A DNA stretch of 64,000 nt from Blasia pusilla (GCA_050084515.1 CM114275.1:19406001-19470000), one strand, 5' to 3'. Counted from the first letter of the stretch, positions 24,519 through 37,375 are shown. Notes: a model not told the origin generated them from the sequence alone. Numbers and translations are program-made.

Positions 24519-25620
24519 CACTACTACACTAAAAACCACTTTGCAAGTCATGCAAGCTGTAGTATAGTTGCAATAGATCCAAAATGGATTGGCAACTTTG
24601 CGATTCATACATTCACAATTGACTCAAAAATGTAAGACTTGGACTCGTAGATTGCAATTGCATTGCAACTTGAACGTTCCACTTTCTCACAGTTGGAGTT
24701 CTTTCATATTTTAGTAGCAGTGTGAATAGTCACAAAAAATGACCCCCAACTCACTTGAAAAAAGGTCACAAAGAACTCGCAAAAATCAACTAAATAATGA
24801 GTCTAAGTAGTGGGTTTCTATAATGGCAAAGGATTGGTAACATAGAGGTTTCCCACAACTGCGCAGTAGTTACTTTCTCCTCCTCTTTCGCTTAGTTTAA
24901 ATCAATTTTGGGTCTCTAAAAATAAGCTTTCAAGTGGGATTTGGCTCCTTCCAATTAATCTTTTTCTTGTTCATTTCTTATACTTTAGAAAAAAAATTGG
25001 AAATATATATATATAGTACTATCAACCCCACTCATCTACATGTTATTCAATATTAAGAAAATCTCAAGAAGTAGCTCCATTATAGAAGTTTAAAAGTAAG
25101 AAGAGGAGTCTTAGAAAGTTGAGAGGAAAAGATAAAATTGAGTGATTGTGTGGAGGCAAATGGGGAACTTATGGTTAAGTTTGTGTTTTTTTCAAGTGGA
25201 TTTTTTAGTTATTTACAAGTGCTCTTTGAGTCAATTTTTAGTGATTTGCGAGTGTACCTAAAATCTACGTTGTACAATCTTTGCAAGTCACTTTTATCTT
25301 TTGGAAGTCACAAGTTGTAAGTGTATCTAAACTCTTACGTTGCAAGTTCGGTACTTGTACTTTGCGAGTTAATTGTGAGGCACCCTCGCAAGTCTCAATG
25401 CCAGGCGTTTGTGAGTGTTTTACATTTCATGGGACTTATAATTGTGCGAGACTTGTAACTTACTCAAAATTGACTCGCAAAGTTTAGAATGGTCATAAAC
25501 TTAAGTCGACTCTCATTGGACTTGCAAATAGCTTGCACAAAGTAGACTTGCAAAGTAGTCACAAACACACAAAAAAGGACTCGTTAACTCATGAGCATGA
25601 GCCTCTCATTCCTAGTAGTG
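24519..25620. mobile_element. Non-autonomous CACTA-superfamily element, 1.1 kb
   Basis: Terminal inverted repeat CACTACTA (24519) / TAGTAGTG (ending 25620), flanked by a 3-bp duplication AAA on both sides (24516-24518 and 25621-25623), as expected for CACTA transposons. The interior is packed with subterminal motifs of the type ACTTGCAAAGT/TTGCGAGT in both orientations. No transposase is encoded; ORFs 25138-25320 and 25281-25487 are not recognised. The AAA duplication in AT-rich DNA is weak evidence alone, but terminus and subterminal structure agree. Confidence 0.65.
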
Positions 25621-27800
25621 AAATAGAGTGACAACTTTGTATGGCTAAACAACAAGTTCGCGAATATTAAGAACAAGTGTATCAAACATCTATCGTATGC
25701 TTACAAGTGGTATTATGAAGAGAGCCATTTAATAGAGTATATGGCACTAATAGAGCATATGGCATAAATATCATATTTTTGAATGCCTTGAATTGATCAT
25801 GTGTCACCATAATGATGTTAATGCATCATACACAAGTCTTGGCACAATATAGCCCTTTTAGGTTTTCATATTGTTGCTATTATTGTTATGTGTTAACCGT
25901 CATGAACACCAATCTTATGTGGTGTTGAAGTTAAGATTTTGTATAGCAGGTCTCACTCTTGTTATTAATTAACATCCAAACACCCTCATATTAGCCATGA
26001 TTTGGATCAATCAACCTTGTGTCTCTCAAGTTTGGGTCTCGGGTCATCTATCAAGTTCAACAATCCTAAACCGGATGAGATATCAACCCAACCCTTCACT
26101 CCCCACCACATGCAAGCCATTCAAGACATGAGAAATATCTCCTTGATAGTATAGGGATCGGAATTGGTGCTAGCATGGCTAGTGCTCCACTGCTCCCAAC
26201 TGCCAGATAGATTTTGGAAAGGTCTTTGATCGGAATTCAAGATCTAAGCCCCATATCTAGCTCCAAGGTTAGCAAGGTTGCTTATGGAAAAATTCCATGT
26301 CCGTCCTAGGAATGGACATGTCTATGCGCGCCCGGGTTCCCACGGCCTGCATTGGAGTGCTTAGTCTACCTTGCCTGAAAGGTAGACCTGTGCTCGTCCA
26401 ACCCGCATCCAATCCAGCAACCCGTCACCCATTCTTGCCACCCGTTTTATATCTTTCCCTGAGCCCACGGAGGCCCACATCAAGCCCGCGCATGGCGTGC
26501 ATTGGACCTCCCTGGCCTAGGCCCGATTTGGGCAGGCCTAATGTGCGCTCTCTATAGCCCAGAGCACGCCTTTTGCGGGTCAATGCAGGCCTGGAGAGGG
26601 CTCATAGCCCACATATGCATTGGTTCCTTGCCCACACCCGTTCCCACGTCTTGAGCCCGCGCCAACGATTGGGGTACCAAAAAATTTTGGGGTGGGGATA
26701 TTTGACAGATCATGCCTCACTTATGAGACTCGAATGTATTTTCATCCTAGTGGGAGCGCACTAAAGTTTTGATGTTTCGCATTAGCACATGTTTGGATAG
26801 GATTATCACAATACCTAATCACTATGTAATGGGACATTTTGCATCGGAGTCATCAAGATTTTTCAACACAAGAAGAAAAAATTTGCAAGAGGATTTTTTT
26901 TATTTCACTACTGATGTGTAATTTCAATGTCACTTGATATAGTTATCCACCTTATAAAGATTTCATAGCATTTACTCATTCTTGTTGATTCAATTTGTTT
27001 CTCAAATTTTGAAACCAAAGTTCAATTTCGACACCACCTTGCATTCTCTTTCACTTTTGCAACCTTCATTTTATCACACTATCTATTGTTCCATCTTACC
27101 ATTCTACCATACATAAACTTCAAATCTGGATTTTTTTAGTTTCCATCATGACATCCGGGTATGTTCAACATTTGTCTCTCGCAAGTTGTTAAGTTTTACA
27201 ACTTGACTTCTCAAAGAATCTCAATCCCATCTCATACTAACAATTCACTTTTGCCTTTCGTTCTTAAATTGAATTTTCATTCTCCTTTCCACCAATGTGA
27301 CTATGCTTAAGCCACCTCCTTATTTCACTTACACTTACAACATTCAAGTAAAATTATGCCGGAGAAAAACTATTCCAAACAACCTACACCTTTAAATATA
27401 TGACGCATGGTTCAATATGTTATACCAACACATCCAAGCCAACACCACATCTACTTTCCAAAATATCTTCGGTTCGTATAGAAGCAAAGCATCTCATCTT
27501 CCAACCAAACAATTTCCATCAACAACGTAAGTGTAACAATACGAGTGCTCGCCTATCTTTCCCCCGTGAACTGCCATCCTTTTCCAACTTGGGAAGGGAT
27601 GGTAATGTAGTTTTTTCTCTTTTTATTCGGTCCAAGAATTTTCCCAGCGCCGGAGACTTGTTATTACATTTCTGGATCGTAATTTACTTTGACTTTAAAT
27701 ACTCTTCACTGCCACATCTCATGTATATTTGTTTGTTACGACTACGGTGGCTTTAAAAGAGACTAGTTGTCAAAAATAGCATAACCTTTGCTTTTATTTA
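25621..27800. other. Unassigned stretch with a dispersed repeat
   Basis: About 25966-26110 (CACCCTCATATTAGCCATGA..., GGATCAATCAACCTT) is a diverged copy of about 35980-36120. The GC-rich part at 26290-26640 has repetitive CCCGC/GCATTGG phrases and no convincing gene. The ORF at 27400-27756 is unrecognised. Confidence 0.35.
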
Positions 27801-27839
27801 CAATAGAAAAGGATCAAGTTAGAATAATTCATGCGGTAA

Positions 27840-30367
27840 ACTTTCCCACTATGAATTCATTGCATGTTTCAAAAAACGCACGAGTGGTATGAAGGTGCCC
27901 ATAGAGAGAGAGATTATAGCCTGATGGTCTCTCCGTACTATTTTCGTGGCGAGTAAAGTAGATGGGGAAACCCCAAACCTCATTGGTTGCAGGTAAACCG
28001 CGTCTCTGAAGGTGTGGCTAGCTGGCGGGAGTGCTCTGACGTAGCTGGCGTATGTAGGCTTCCGAGGAATTGTTCATCCGGTGAGGTTGGTCTGCCTCCA
28101 AACGCCAACGGGGCTGGTATAAGTGTTGGCGAGCCGTTCAGAGCGATTGTCGCGATTCGGCTGTCCCGTGCGCAGCAAGCATGAGAAGAGAGCGACTCGC
28201 TCACGATCGTCTTTGAGGCTTGCGTCAGTTTTGAGAAGGACAAGAACTATTTTCACGTTCTTCTTAGTGGAAGCCCTGCGTCCACTTTTTAAGGCTGTGA
28301 AATGTCCTGGCGTTCCACTGTGATTTTTCCTATGCATAGTACATCAGATTATTTCCCGGCGCATTTCCCGTTCTGCTCCTGCACCATGAAATCGACGCAT
28401 TACGTTTCGGGTGCAGAGTATTCAGCCGTGTAAAGCACTCGCAGGTACCTTTCACCGGCGAAGGAACCCCACCGGGTTGCTTTGGCCGATAAAGACACCC
28501 GACCGGCGGGATAAAAATGTGAGTGCGAAGTGGAGTGACTTTGAGGAAGCTTAGTTTCACAGGATCTGATTTTACGTAATGCATAGTACCTCTTACAGAT
28601 GAAAATGAAAAGGTTGCCAACAGAATTGAAAACATGGCATTTAACAATGGGAAAATTATTTCCCGATTGCGTCTTCCCGGTAGTTCAAGAAATTCTAGTG
28701 CAGATGACAATGGGCTAATCGCTAGTCAAAGATCTACATCTCTTCTGAAGTGGGCGACTTATATGTTTCCTGTCCTTCTGTTCTAGATAAATCACCTCCG
28801 ACTGAATTATCAGGTTGTACCGAACTAGGCTAAGTACGGTAAATGCCTATGTACCTTCAAAAATATTTTCTCCGAATTTGCCCTGTGGTTGGAGGATGTT
28901 CTGCAGCTAGTTGGCACAGTTACCTATTCTATCTAACCTCATCGAATGTTACGGTAAAGTTCATACTTTATTTTACAACAGCGTCTCGGGGAACTCACCA
29001 CCGAATAGTGTTCGGTATTTCCACTTGTAAGCAGAGAAGCTAACGATATCACCACACGTAGGTAAGTCCTTGTTAGTCGTTCCATTCCCCCTGTCTGGTC
29101 TTTGTTAGTCGTTCCATCCACCTGTCTGTTCTACGGTATTTATATCCCTCAACCATCCGTCCATACACAATCAGATTCGAAAAGTAACAAAATCGGTTGG
29201 TGAAATACGGACTCAGGAAATTCCAGACCATTCAGATTACTCTAGATAAATTCATCTTCTATTACGAATTACGCCGATTCCGTGGGCCGCTCTGAAAGCC
29301 GCGTCCGCTCCGTTGAGATAGAAAAAGCTCATTAACATTGTAGGATAGTGACCATTCGCCAACCATGTACCAGCCCTTTCAGCGAGTTCTCGTGTCGCTG
29401 GCACAGCGTGCGACTGTTCATCAGCATTGTCATGATGCGGGCGAACTTCTATTACATTTACTCTCGCACGATGTCAAGATTTCGAAACGGTAAAATCAGT
29501 AAGCTCCACGCTTATCACGAAGCAGAACCACTTTCCTACCGGTAAATACCTCCGAAGACTTATTCACGTCTTCCAGGAGGAGGCGACCCGGACTAGCTCT
29601 TTCTCCGTCACGTTGGCAACGAAAGACCAATTCGATGCTTCCAGACATCATGACCAATGTGTACAAGCACAAACCAAAACCCCGGTCTGCACAAAAACCA
29701 TGGACTACTGACTTCCGATATTTCCTGATATTCGAACCACGAAAACCTGTTACAGGAACAAAACCCAATCGACCATCCATGCATTTTGAAGAAATTCAGG
29801 CCCGCTTCGGAACAACAAATATATCCAACATCTGTCGCCTTACGGATCTGATGCGAACCCATGACGTTCATGAACACCACATACCTCCAATAAAAGGAGT
29901 CTCAATATTCAGATCATTTCGTCTGTTGGGCTGGCAAGTGTACCCGCGTCTCAAGGAAGTTGCTGAAGATTACATCACATCCTAACCACACATCAGTGTC
30001 TACCAATATTAAGAGGCGATGCCATCATACTTGGTAACCCATGTACTTCATGAGACTACACACATCTGGGTTTCATCAGAAAGTGAGTAAACATAATAAG
30101 TTGCTGTACAAGGCCCACCAAAAAATCGTGGATTACTGGTAGATACACATCACAACTTTCAATAATGTGTTTCAGGATGCAGGATCACTGGATGAAATAA
30201 GAAAACTAAAACTAAAATTTCCCATCTCCTGCCGAGAAACATGAATGACATAACGATGAGCCCCAATGGTTGTTTCTCTTCAAAGCAAGGCATCTAGAGG
30301 AAACGCGTCTCTTGCTCGTTGGACCGCTATCCTAGATAATTAGAAAGTACAGAAGAGAATGTATAAA
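27840..30367. other. Low-copy region downstream of the A20/AN1 gene
   Basis: Balanced base composition and no transposon signatures. ORFs on both strands (for example 28330-28710 minus, 29635-29985 plus) have no recognised domain. The plus-strand 116-aa frame at 29635-29985 has a plausible protein-like composition but no homology I can name. The first part below 30368 should contain the 3' UTR and poly(A) site of the minus-strand gene. Confidence 0.35.
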
Positions 30368-30919
30368 TCAGATCTTGTCTATCTTATCGGCTTTCACTAC
30401 AGGGTTCGCTTTCGCTATGGCGTCGCGTCCGGCGGTCTTGTAATCGAACGAACAACTGTGCTTATCAGAGTACCGATGTAAGGAACAGAACGTATTTCCA
30501 CAACGGCACTTAAAGCCTGTCAACCCCACGCGCTTCTTGCAAGAAAAGCAACGGTTGGGAGTCTGCTGGCGAGGTGCCTCTTGCTCCTCTGCGGCCGTCG
30601 ACGATGTCCCTCCTCCGTTTGATGGCTCGCTTGCAGACGGCGCCACGGCTGCGAGGGTCTCTAACGTCTGTCTCGTGGATTGATCCGTTCTTCCCAGCAA
30701 AAAGTCACTTTGAGTGGTAGTCAGACATGCCTTCTCGGCAGCGGCTTTCGCAGATGTCGCTTTTGCTTGCTTTAAAACAAGATCTCTGTAGCACTTCGAA
30801 CAAAGATTCATAGTACCGGCACTCCCGAAGAAACCACAGTTATTTGTACAAAGAACGGGCCCTTCTGGAGGCTGGCATCCTGTCTCTTCCTTGTCCCGCT
30901 TCCAGCTCTCCTGAGCCAT
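30368..30919 (-). CDS. A20/AN1 zinc-finger stress-associated protein (SAP), 183 aa
   Basis: Plant SAP-type protein. The family acts in abiotic-stress responses, and A20/AN1 fingers are known to bind ubiquitin or act as E3-like factors. The A20 finger is C24-x3-C28-x11-C40-x2-C43, within LCTNNCGFFGSAGTMNLCSK. The AN1 finger is C124-x2-C127-x10-C138-x-C140-x4-C145-x2-H148-x5-H154-x-C156, within NRCFSCKKRV...GNTFCSLHRYSDKHSC. An Ala/Ser/Gln-rich linker separates them, and a basic tail ends DKIDKI. All zinc ligands are present and the length is normal for the family. It is a single uninterrupted exon, as is common for SAP genes. The start MAQESW is the first ATG of the frame and places A20 at the usual distance. 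No mitochondrial or secretory signal is seen, so it is probably cytosolic or nuclear. It is the only intact host gene recognised here. Confidence 0.95.
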   Translation of the reverse strand: MAQESWKRDKEETGCQPPEGPVLCTNNCGFFGSAGTMNLCSKCYRDLVLKQAKATSAKAAAEKACLTTTQSDFLLGRTDQSTRQTLETLAAVAPSASEPSNGGGTSSTAAEEQEAPRQQTPNRCFSCKKRVGLTGFKCRCGNTFCSLHRYSDKHSCSFDYKTAGRDAIAKANPVVKADKIDKI

Positions 30920-31155
30920 TTAACGCGGGTTAAAAATACCCCAGGCAAGAACGAAAATCTGCGACAGGCTCCAACAAAACACTCGAAACTTCCTGCCGAA
31001 CTTGCCCTGTATGGAACGGAAACCACCACAACTACGGAGGCAAATAGCCGATAGAAGTAGGATCTGCGCAGGAGATGGTAAACACACGACCAGACCCTGC
31101 GTGGCAAGAAGCCTTGAAACACGTAAAACTAACAACTAATCATCAGTTTCCTCCT

Positions 31156-31620
31156 TCAGTCGCGCTCACGGCGTAATTCCTCCACTATCTTCTTCAGATC
31201 ATCTGCAAAACCATCAAAGGAAAGAGAGAAGTGTCCGAAAACTCTTGCGCAGCGAAACGATACTTCTACTGTTGCGGATATGAAGCGCTCGTTCAACCCC
31301 GATCGAACCAGGAGAGGAGAACTAAGAGACGAACGTCCTGGCAGGATACTAAAAGGCTTCAACACCAAATATAGGACGGGGATGATGGGAAAGAGGAGAA
31401 GAAACGCTAAAATATGATCAGGGCAGGCGCATCTCACACTTCGGCGCAAAAATCTCGTCTGCTCGGTAGAGGATGGAGGCAGTGACAGGATCGGTGATCC
31501 CAGACACCGGCATACGATTTTACAACACAGACGTCCTGGGGCACCAGCGGCTCCCAGCACCGGATTGAAATGGGCAGTATCGAATGGATCTGAAGTTGGA
31601 TGATAAGAAGTAGCGGCCAA
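31156..31620 (-). CDS. Hypothetical 154-aa ORF upstream of the SAP gene, same strand
   Basis: Open frame of 154 residues from MAATSYHPTSDPFDTAHFNP, with one hydrophobic segment (ILAFLLLFPIIPVLYLVL, about residues 90-107) and a charged C-terminus FADDLKKIVEELRRERD. It ends about 235 bp before the SAP start codon on the same strand. It could be a long upstream ORF in the SAP leader, a small separate gene, or chance in GC-rich DNA. No family is recognised. Confidence 0.3.
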   Translation of the reverse strand: MAATSYHPTSDPFDTAHFNPVLGAAGAPGRLCCKIVCRCLGSPILSLPPSSTEQTRFLRRSVRCACPDHILAFLLLFPIIPVLYLVLKPFSILPGRSSLSSPLLVRSGLNERFISATVEVSFRCARVFGHFSLSFDGFADDLKKIVEELRRERD

Positions 31621-31816
31621 GCGAGGCCTGGTCAGGCATGGCGCACCTGTAACGCGCTTCCCCTTCTCCTCCTTTGACCACCGAACTCCTTACACCCGCA
31701 CAACGGGCAGGCCCCTTTGCACTATCGGGCAGCTCCGGGCAGGGCAGGCCCCGCGCGCTGCCTCCTGTCTCTTCTCAATACATGTCATTCGGGGAATGAT
31801 CCTGGGCAGGCGGGGG

Positions 31817-31856
31817 AGATGAGATGAGATGAGCCGAGATGGATGGATGGATGGAT
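31817..31856. repeat. (GATGA)n/(GATG)n microsatellite
   Basis: Runs of GAGAT and GGAT units about 0.9 kb upstream of the SAP start codon. Confidence 0.85.
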
Positions 31857-34006
31857 CAATTCATGATCGACAAGAGACTATAACCACGCCAGCCAACCCA
31901 CCAGTCCTGGCGACCATCTCAACGAACCCGGCCCCGCCACCATCTCTCTCCTTCAGACTGCAACGGGGAGTGCCTCTTGCTTTCCTCGCCTGTAAGATCG
32001 CTGGAGTGATCGTGGCCGTGGCTTAGCACCCCACCTGCTCCCCCTGCCCGTCCCGTCCCCTCGACGGACCGAACCGCGTCCACCGATGTTCCCGGCCACA
32101 TCCCGAACGAGCGGGCGCGCGCACATTGGGTCGATGCTAGCCGGTGGGCGCGCCATCACGCCCTGCCGTTTCATTCCGGACGGTGTCAGCGCGCCGGCAA
32201 TGGCATCCATACCATCCCATCCTATCTATGGATTCAGCATCGGTGGCGGCGCCAGGTGCCTCTCCGCCAGTGCACCGCCCTCGTCCCCCTCCCCCTGTCA
32301 CTTGGCATTTACCACTGTCCGTCGTACCGCTTCATTCACCGCGCGGTTCGAAGCATGCGCTCCATGCATGCCGGTCAGCATCATGAACCGCTCGCTGGCT
32401 CTATTTCTTAGGGGAAAGGCAAAAATATTCGGGCAGGGATGAGACCGGCGCCGTCGGCATCTGGTCACCGGAACTCTACTGTATTCTTATATGGTGCCTC
32501 GCGTCGACGTGACTTCGCCTCTCATATGCTCCTTTTACCGTCCGACTTCCCTCGAGTTGCACGTTGCCGGCGAGTCCCTGCCGTGTCATGTCACACAATG
32601 GGCACGCATGCGGCAACCAGTGAGGTTCCACTGTATGTAAGTGCGTATTTCTCCCGCACAGAGCGTCCATAATGCTGATAGGCCCGGGGAGTTTTGCTGG
32701 CTAAACCCGTACTTTCCCGGCGGTTCACGGAAACGGTATTTCGGCAGACCGAACCCCCTTTTAAATACGAAATGCAAAGAAATCCACGGGCAGGTGTTTC
32801 GCCGGCAGTTGCAGATCAGAAACGGGAAAACGCGATTCGGGCCGGCTAGCTCAACACGTAACCCGGTCCATGCACTGCGGACAGACTTTCTCTCCTCGTC
32901 CCTCATTTGCTTCCACCAAAAACACGAGCAATCCGACCGCGACAACCAAGTCGAGCGGTAACTTCTGCTTTTTCCCCAGTCGTTCGTTCGCACCGGGTAA
33001 GTGCTTCAAACGCTTTCGCAGTCGTGTCGAGTGTTTCGTAGGAAACTCTCATTTTCCTGCGCTTTTTGATGATTTCTTTCTTAAATAGAATACAACTAAT
33101 TTTCTTTTCTTTCCTGATAGTTTTGGCATCCTCGCCTCGGAGGTGGATTTCCACCGCATGGCTGTCCTAGTCCTCCTCGTCGTGGCCTTCGCGTGTCCGC
33201 ATTTGGCCGGCCCTGGCCCTCGGTCCGCTTCGGCTGGGTTGGATTCCCGGTCAAGAGAGAGAGATTGCCCCACACCACTCACTTGCCATCGTTCGATCCA
33301 CTCACCGAGTGCCAGAGCGAGCGAGAGAGGGGACGGAAGTGGGGTAGCGAGGGAGAAAGACAGCGCGACGGGACGGCACAGGCGACGAAAGGTGCTTTTT
33401 AGCATACTGTGTACACACTTGTGCTACCAGAGGGAGAGTACGAGAAGGAAAACGAATTCATTCCATTCGTAACCAGTCCCGGGATGGTTTTATGTGTAGT
33501 CGTACGTATAAGTGACCTTATTGGAAGGAAGGTGGTCGACTAGCTTCGGTGGCTCGCGAAACGTCCACTACCGCATTAACGCCCGGAGGTGGCGTCTAGC
33601 TGGCGCTCGGCACGAATGTGACGCCCGCGTCCCGCCAGTTGTAGCAGGTGAGGATGCAGCTTCGGCGGCGCCGTGATACCCACCACCACCCGTTCGGTTC
33701 CGAAGCAGCTATAAATACGTATAGTCGTCGTAGTATGAGGCTGAACTTCTATCCCGGACCGGATACCTTTCCCGGCAACGTGTGCGAAGCCCAGCCGTTC
33801 GGTTTTCTGCTTCTACGGAATACGACTTAATCCGACGGGCTAGTCGGGTTGGGGAGCTGGCTTGCAACTAACCCAACTCCCTCTCGCCGTGTGTGCCTGG
33901 TCTGCGAATCCAATCTCGACGGTGGTTGCGCAACGGGAAGACGGTTTCTCGTCTCCTCCTCATCATCATCATCACGTTCTCGTCTCCCTCTCGCTCGCTC
34001 GCTCGT

Positions 34007-34025
34007 CGGACGGACGGACGGACGG
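34007..34025. repeat. (GGAC)n microsatellite
   Basis: Four to five GGAC units preceded by CTCG/CATC short runs (33960-34006). Confidence 0.85.
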
Positions 34026-34600
34026 CGAATAGGCCAAGCCGGCCGTGGTGGTATTCGTTGGTCATCGTCTATTCATGGCTTGGGAAACCACTGGTTTGGA
34101 ACCAGATCCGATTGCCGACTCCGAAAGGTTTGTGCGCCTATACACAAACAAGCGACGAGAACTGTATGTACGTGATGTTAACGACAGAAAGTGGCAGGGA
34201 AAGCGCATCGTCACGCTTGCGCCATGGACGCGCCGGGGTACGTCGAGTTCCTGACCCGCGCCTCAGGCGTCGGACGACTGGAGAAGCCGGAGCAGGTTTG
34301 CGCGACCGGAGCAGAAAGTTCACTTCTCTCCTCGGTTTCTACTCGCGCCACGACACCCTTCTCCGTAGTGCCCTAGATTTACGTCTCTATACACTTCTCA
34401 GTGCCTCTCGAGGGTTTTTCATAAAGTGGTGCGCAAATGTTCCCCCTTTGAGTTCTCGAGGGGTGAGAATATTTGCCCGTTTTGGTGAGTGGGGTACCTC
34501 GACGGGTAAGGCAACTGGCCCCTTTGTCGGGAGATGCTTCCTTCTCCTTCCGTAGGACGAAACCTCTTTTTAAAAGCGATGAACTCTGCAAATAAAATCT

Positions 34601-36940
34601 ATCAAAAGCAAGAATAAATTTCTCTAATAATGAGGTGTACGGGAAATGTATGAAAAATCAGCGTATAACCCGTGAAGGGAAGAGATTAATGATTTTGTAC
34701 ACAGGTGAATAGCCAAAATGTAAGAAGATTGAGAGTACTATGTGATCTCCAGAAACCGGCTTGCCCTCTGGCTCAGGTGTTCACGTCATCAGCAGTTTGT
34801 ATGTGCCTGGCATTTGTCAAGGGTGGGTAGATTGTGGTTCTATCTTATGGATTAATCGAGTTCCCTGCACATTCACCTGAACTCCTTGACAAGTGGTGCA
34901 CAATCCTACACCCGATACAAGGGTGAGTGACCAAGTGGCTCATTTTTCCACAATTGATCAAGCCATCCAAATATATATTACGGCAAGTTGTTGCCCAACA
35001 TGCCTTACACTTGGATTCCCTCATATTGAGGGCGGGTCCATCTTGGTCGTTATTCAATGTTCTCAAAGAGTGGTGTGTTTCCCATCTAAAAAATCCATGT
35101 GACATCCAAACTGATCGTATGTAACACATGGGTATGTAACACTCCACTCTCATACATGGGGAAAAAAAACACATCATAAAAGATCCAAGTAACATCCAAA
35201 TTTATCGTATGTACCATGTTGACGCATGATCTGTGCAATATCGAGAGTGATCTCCACAATCTCAAATTAATCGTGTGTGGTGTGGTCATTTATGTGTGGG
35301 TTCGTGAAGTGATGGAGTTTCCGCAAGAGTTTTTTGGGGATACATGGGCTTTAAGAGATCAATATTTTATTTCATGGTGTTCAAAATCTAGAAAAGCATT
35401 TTCTATCTTTAAGCCATGTGGAGTTTAGGGGTTGGGCGATCCCGCATTTGATCACGGATGGAAAGGGTGCTACTAATTTTTTTGCATTGCATGTTGTGGG
35501 GTCATAGATGTTTACATCTAACACAAACATCATACCATCACATCTCTAGTGAGCTCACACTAGGATGGTTGCGCATTGGAGAAGTCTCTTGAAGGAGACA
35601 CATCCAAGTTGAGCGTTTCAAGCGTTTATGATCTCGACTCAGGAAACCTAAACCAAATGTGAACCAAGACTTGAGAGGAGTCGAGTATGGGAAGTATGGT
35701 TACAAAAGATGTTGAAAACCGAATTTGGAATGTGACTACCGTTGGGGTTTTATTATATTTTGGGCCATAATTTTAAAACTTGAGATATTTTTGGTATGAT
35801 TAAGGTGGCGTTGGAAAGATTATGCAAAGTCGGTTCCAACGCATAAAAGAACTAGAAAGAAGCACAAGCAGAGGTTGAGAAACTGCCCAAAAACTACTCA
35901 ATGAGGAGTTGGATTGATGGCCAAAAGGAGCAACCCAAGAGTCCTTTCCCAAAGATAGGGGGAGGGCGGAGAACCTTATTTGCACCCAAACACCCATCAC
36001 ATTAGTGTGGTCTGGATCAATCAGCCTTCCAACTTCGCGAGTTCTTGACTCGGTCCATTCATCAATCTCAACCCTCCTAGTTTCTCACCTCCCAATCCTT
36101 GCTTCACCCGGGGGCTTCCCAAAGTGGAGTTAAGGCCCCAAGCACTCTTGGAGACCCTCCCCTTCCTGAGCCCGTCTTATTGAATGAACATTTCCGCAAC
36201 ACTTGAGATTGACAAGAGGAGTAGGCATACAATAGTAAGGCATATGAATTTTTTTGAATGGGCTTGAGGATTTGGTGGAGGTGAGTTATTCATAACAATT
36301 GCAATGGATTATGACCACATTGGATGAAAGTAGCATGGGGGCTTGCTTCTCAATTTGTGAGAACAAAGTGATAGAAGATAGTAAAAGAGAGTAGCATTGG
36401 TGCAAATTTCAAAGCGAAATTGAGAAGTTGATTTTTGGGATAGAGCCATCCAAATCCAAGGTAGAGGTTTAGAGCCGCAAAGAAGGGAGAAAAGAAATTC
36501 ATAAATATGTCCTTGTCACCCAAACTAGACTATGTGGTAGAGTTTAATGTTTTTTTAATATGGGCACATTATTGAAGTAATTGGTTCATTGATAATTGGA
36601 GACGGTATCAATTGAGTGGGTACCTATATTCTAGGTCAAATTTATGTGGGAGAGTAATGTAATCTGTAGGGAATGAAGAAGACAATTTTTTAAAACTACT
36701 TGTAGAGAAGTTGTGACTTCGTAGTCGTTATACCTAGATTCCCAAAAAATTGCTTGTACAATAATGTGCAAAGGTTGATGGTGAGAGTTGTAAGTCCAAA
36801 GAAATTACGTCGGATTTATGAAGATTTAACTTGAGACCATTGGCCATCAAGATTTGGTATCAAGGATATGGTACAAAAACATACACGTTTATCCCTAAGG
36901 CGGACATGTACGAACAAGTGTGTATATCTCCACACACATG
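34601..36940. other. Unassigned stretch with diverged repeats
   Basis: About 35095-35130 and 35180-35215 repeat a phrase ACATCCAAxxTxATCGTATGTA. About 35980-36120 is the partner of the dispersed repeat near 25966. No gene is recognised. Confidence 0.35.
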
Positions 36941-36949
36941 GATCGCAAG

Positions 36950-37375
36950 AGGTGGGGCCAACACTTATAGCTTCTTGTGGAAGGCAAGGCTACGGCGGAT
37001 GGGGAAATAAGGTGGGAGGGAGTGGACGTGGAGGAAGGAAGATACAAGAAAGTGCGGAACATTGAGGCAAGAAAGGGGGATGAGAAAGAAGGGGGAGATG
37101 GGGCCCACATGGCATGGTTGCAAAAAAATGGACAAGTCCTTCCTTATGATGGACATGGACGGACAAGTTTGGACATGTCCACGGACATGGGTTCCAAAAG
37201 ATGGGATCCACACTTTTAGTCCATGATGGAAGGCAAGGCAAGGATGAGAGGAGCAATGAGGAAGGAGGGAGTGGAGGTGGATGGATGAAGAAATGGGGGA
37301 GTATGAAACACAATGGCAAGTAAGGGGAATAAGAAAGAAGGGAAATGTAGGGCCCATATGGACAAGTCCTTCCAT
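36950..37375. repeat. Tandem duplication of a purine-rich repeat, about 240-bp unit
   Basis: About 36952-37140 and 37195-37375 are colinear (GTGGAAGGCAAGGC, GGAGGGAGTGGA, GTGGAxG, AAGAAAGAAGGG, GGGCCCA, ATGGACAAGTCCTTCC). A diverged inverted copy lies at about 54700-54940. The flanking GGACATG phrases are also repeated. The long overlapping ORFs here reflect purine bias, not genes. Confidence 0.65.

Larger units (their letters stand above)
31621..34600. other. GC-rich, CpG-rich region upstream of the SAP gene
   Basis: Overlapping long frames on both strands arise from low stop-codon density in GC-rich sequence, and none shows a domain. The region probably includes the SAP promoter and perhaps a leader intron. 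Simple repeats are (GATGA/GATG)n at 31817-31856 and (GGAC)n at 34007-34025. Confidence 0.45.

Noticed and set aside
32086-34591. Numerous overlapping ORFs of 60-220 aa upstream of the SAP gene
   Set aside because: GC-rich sequence with few stops. No domains, no coherent frame, and overlaps on both strands.
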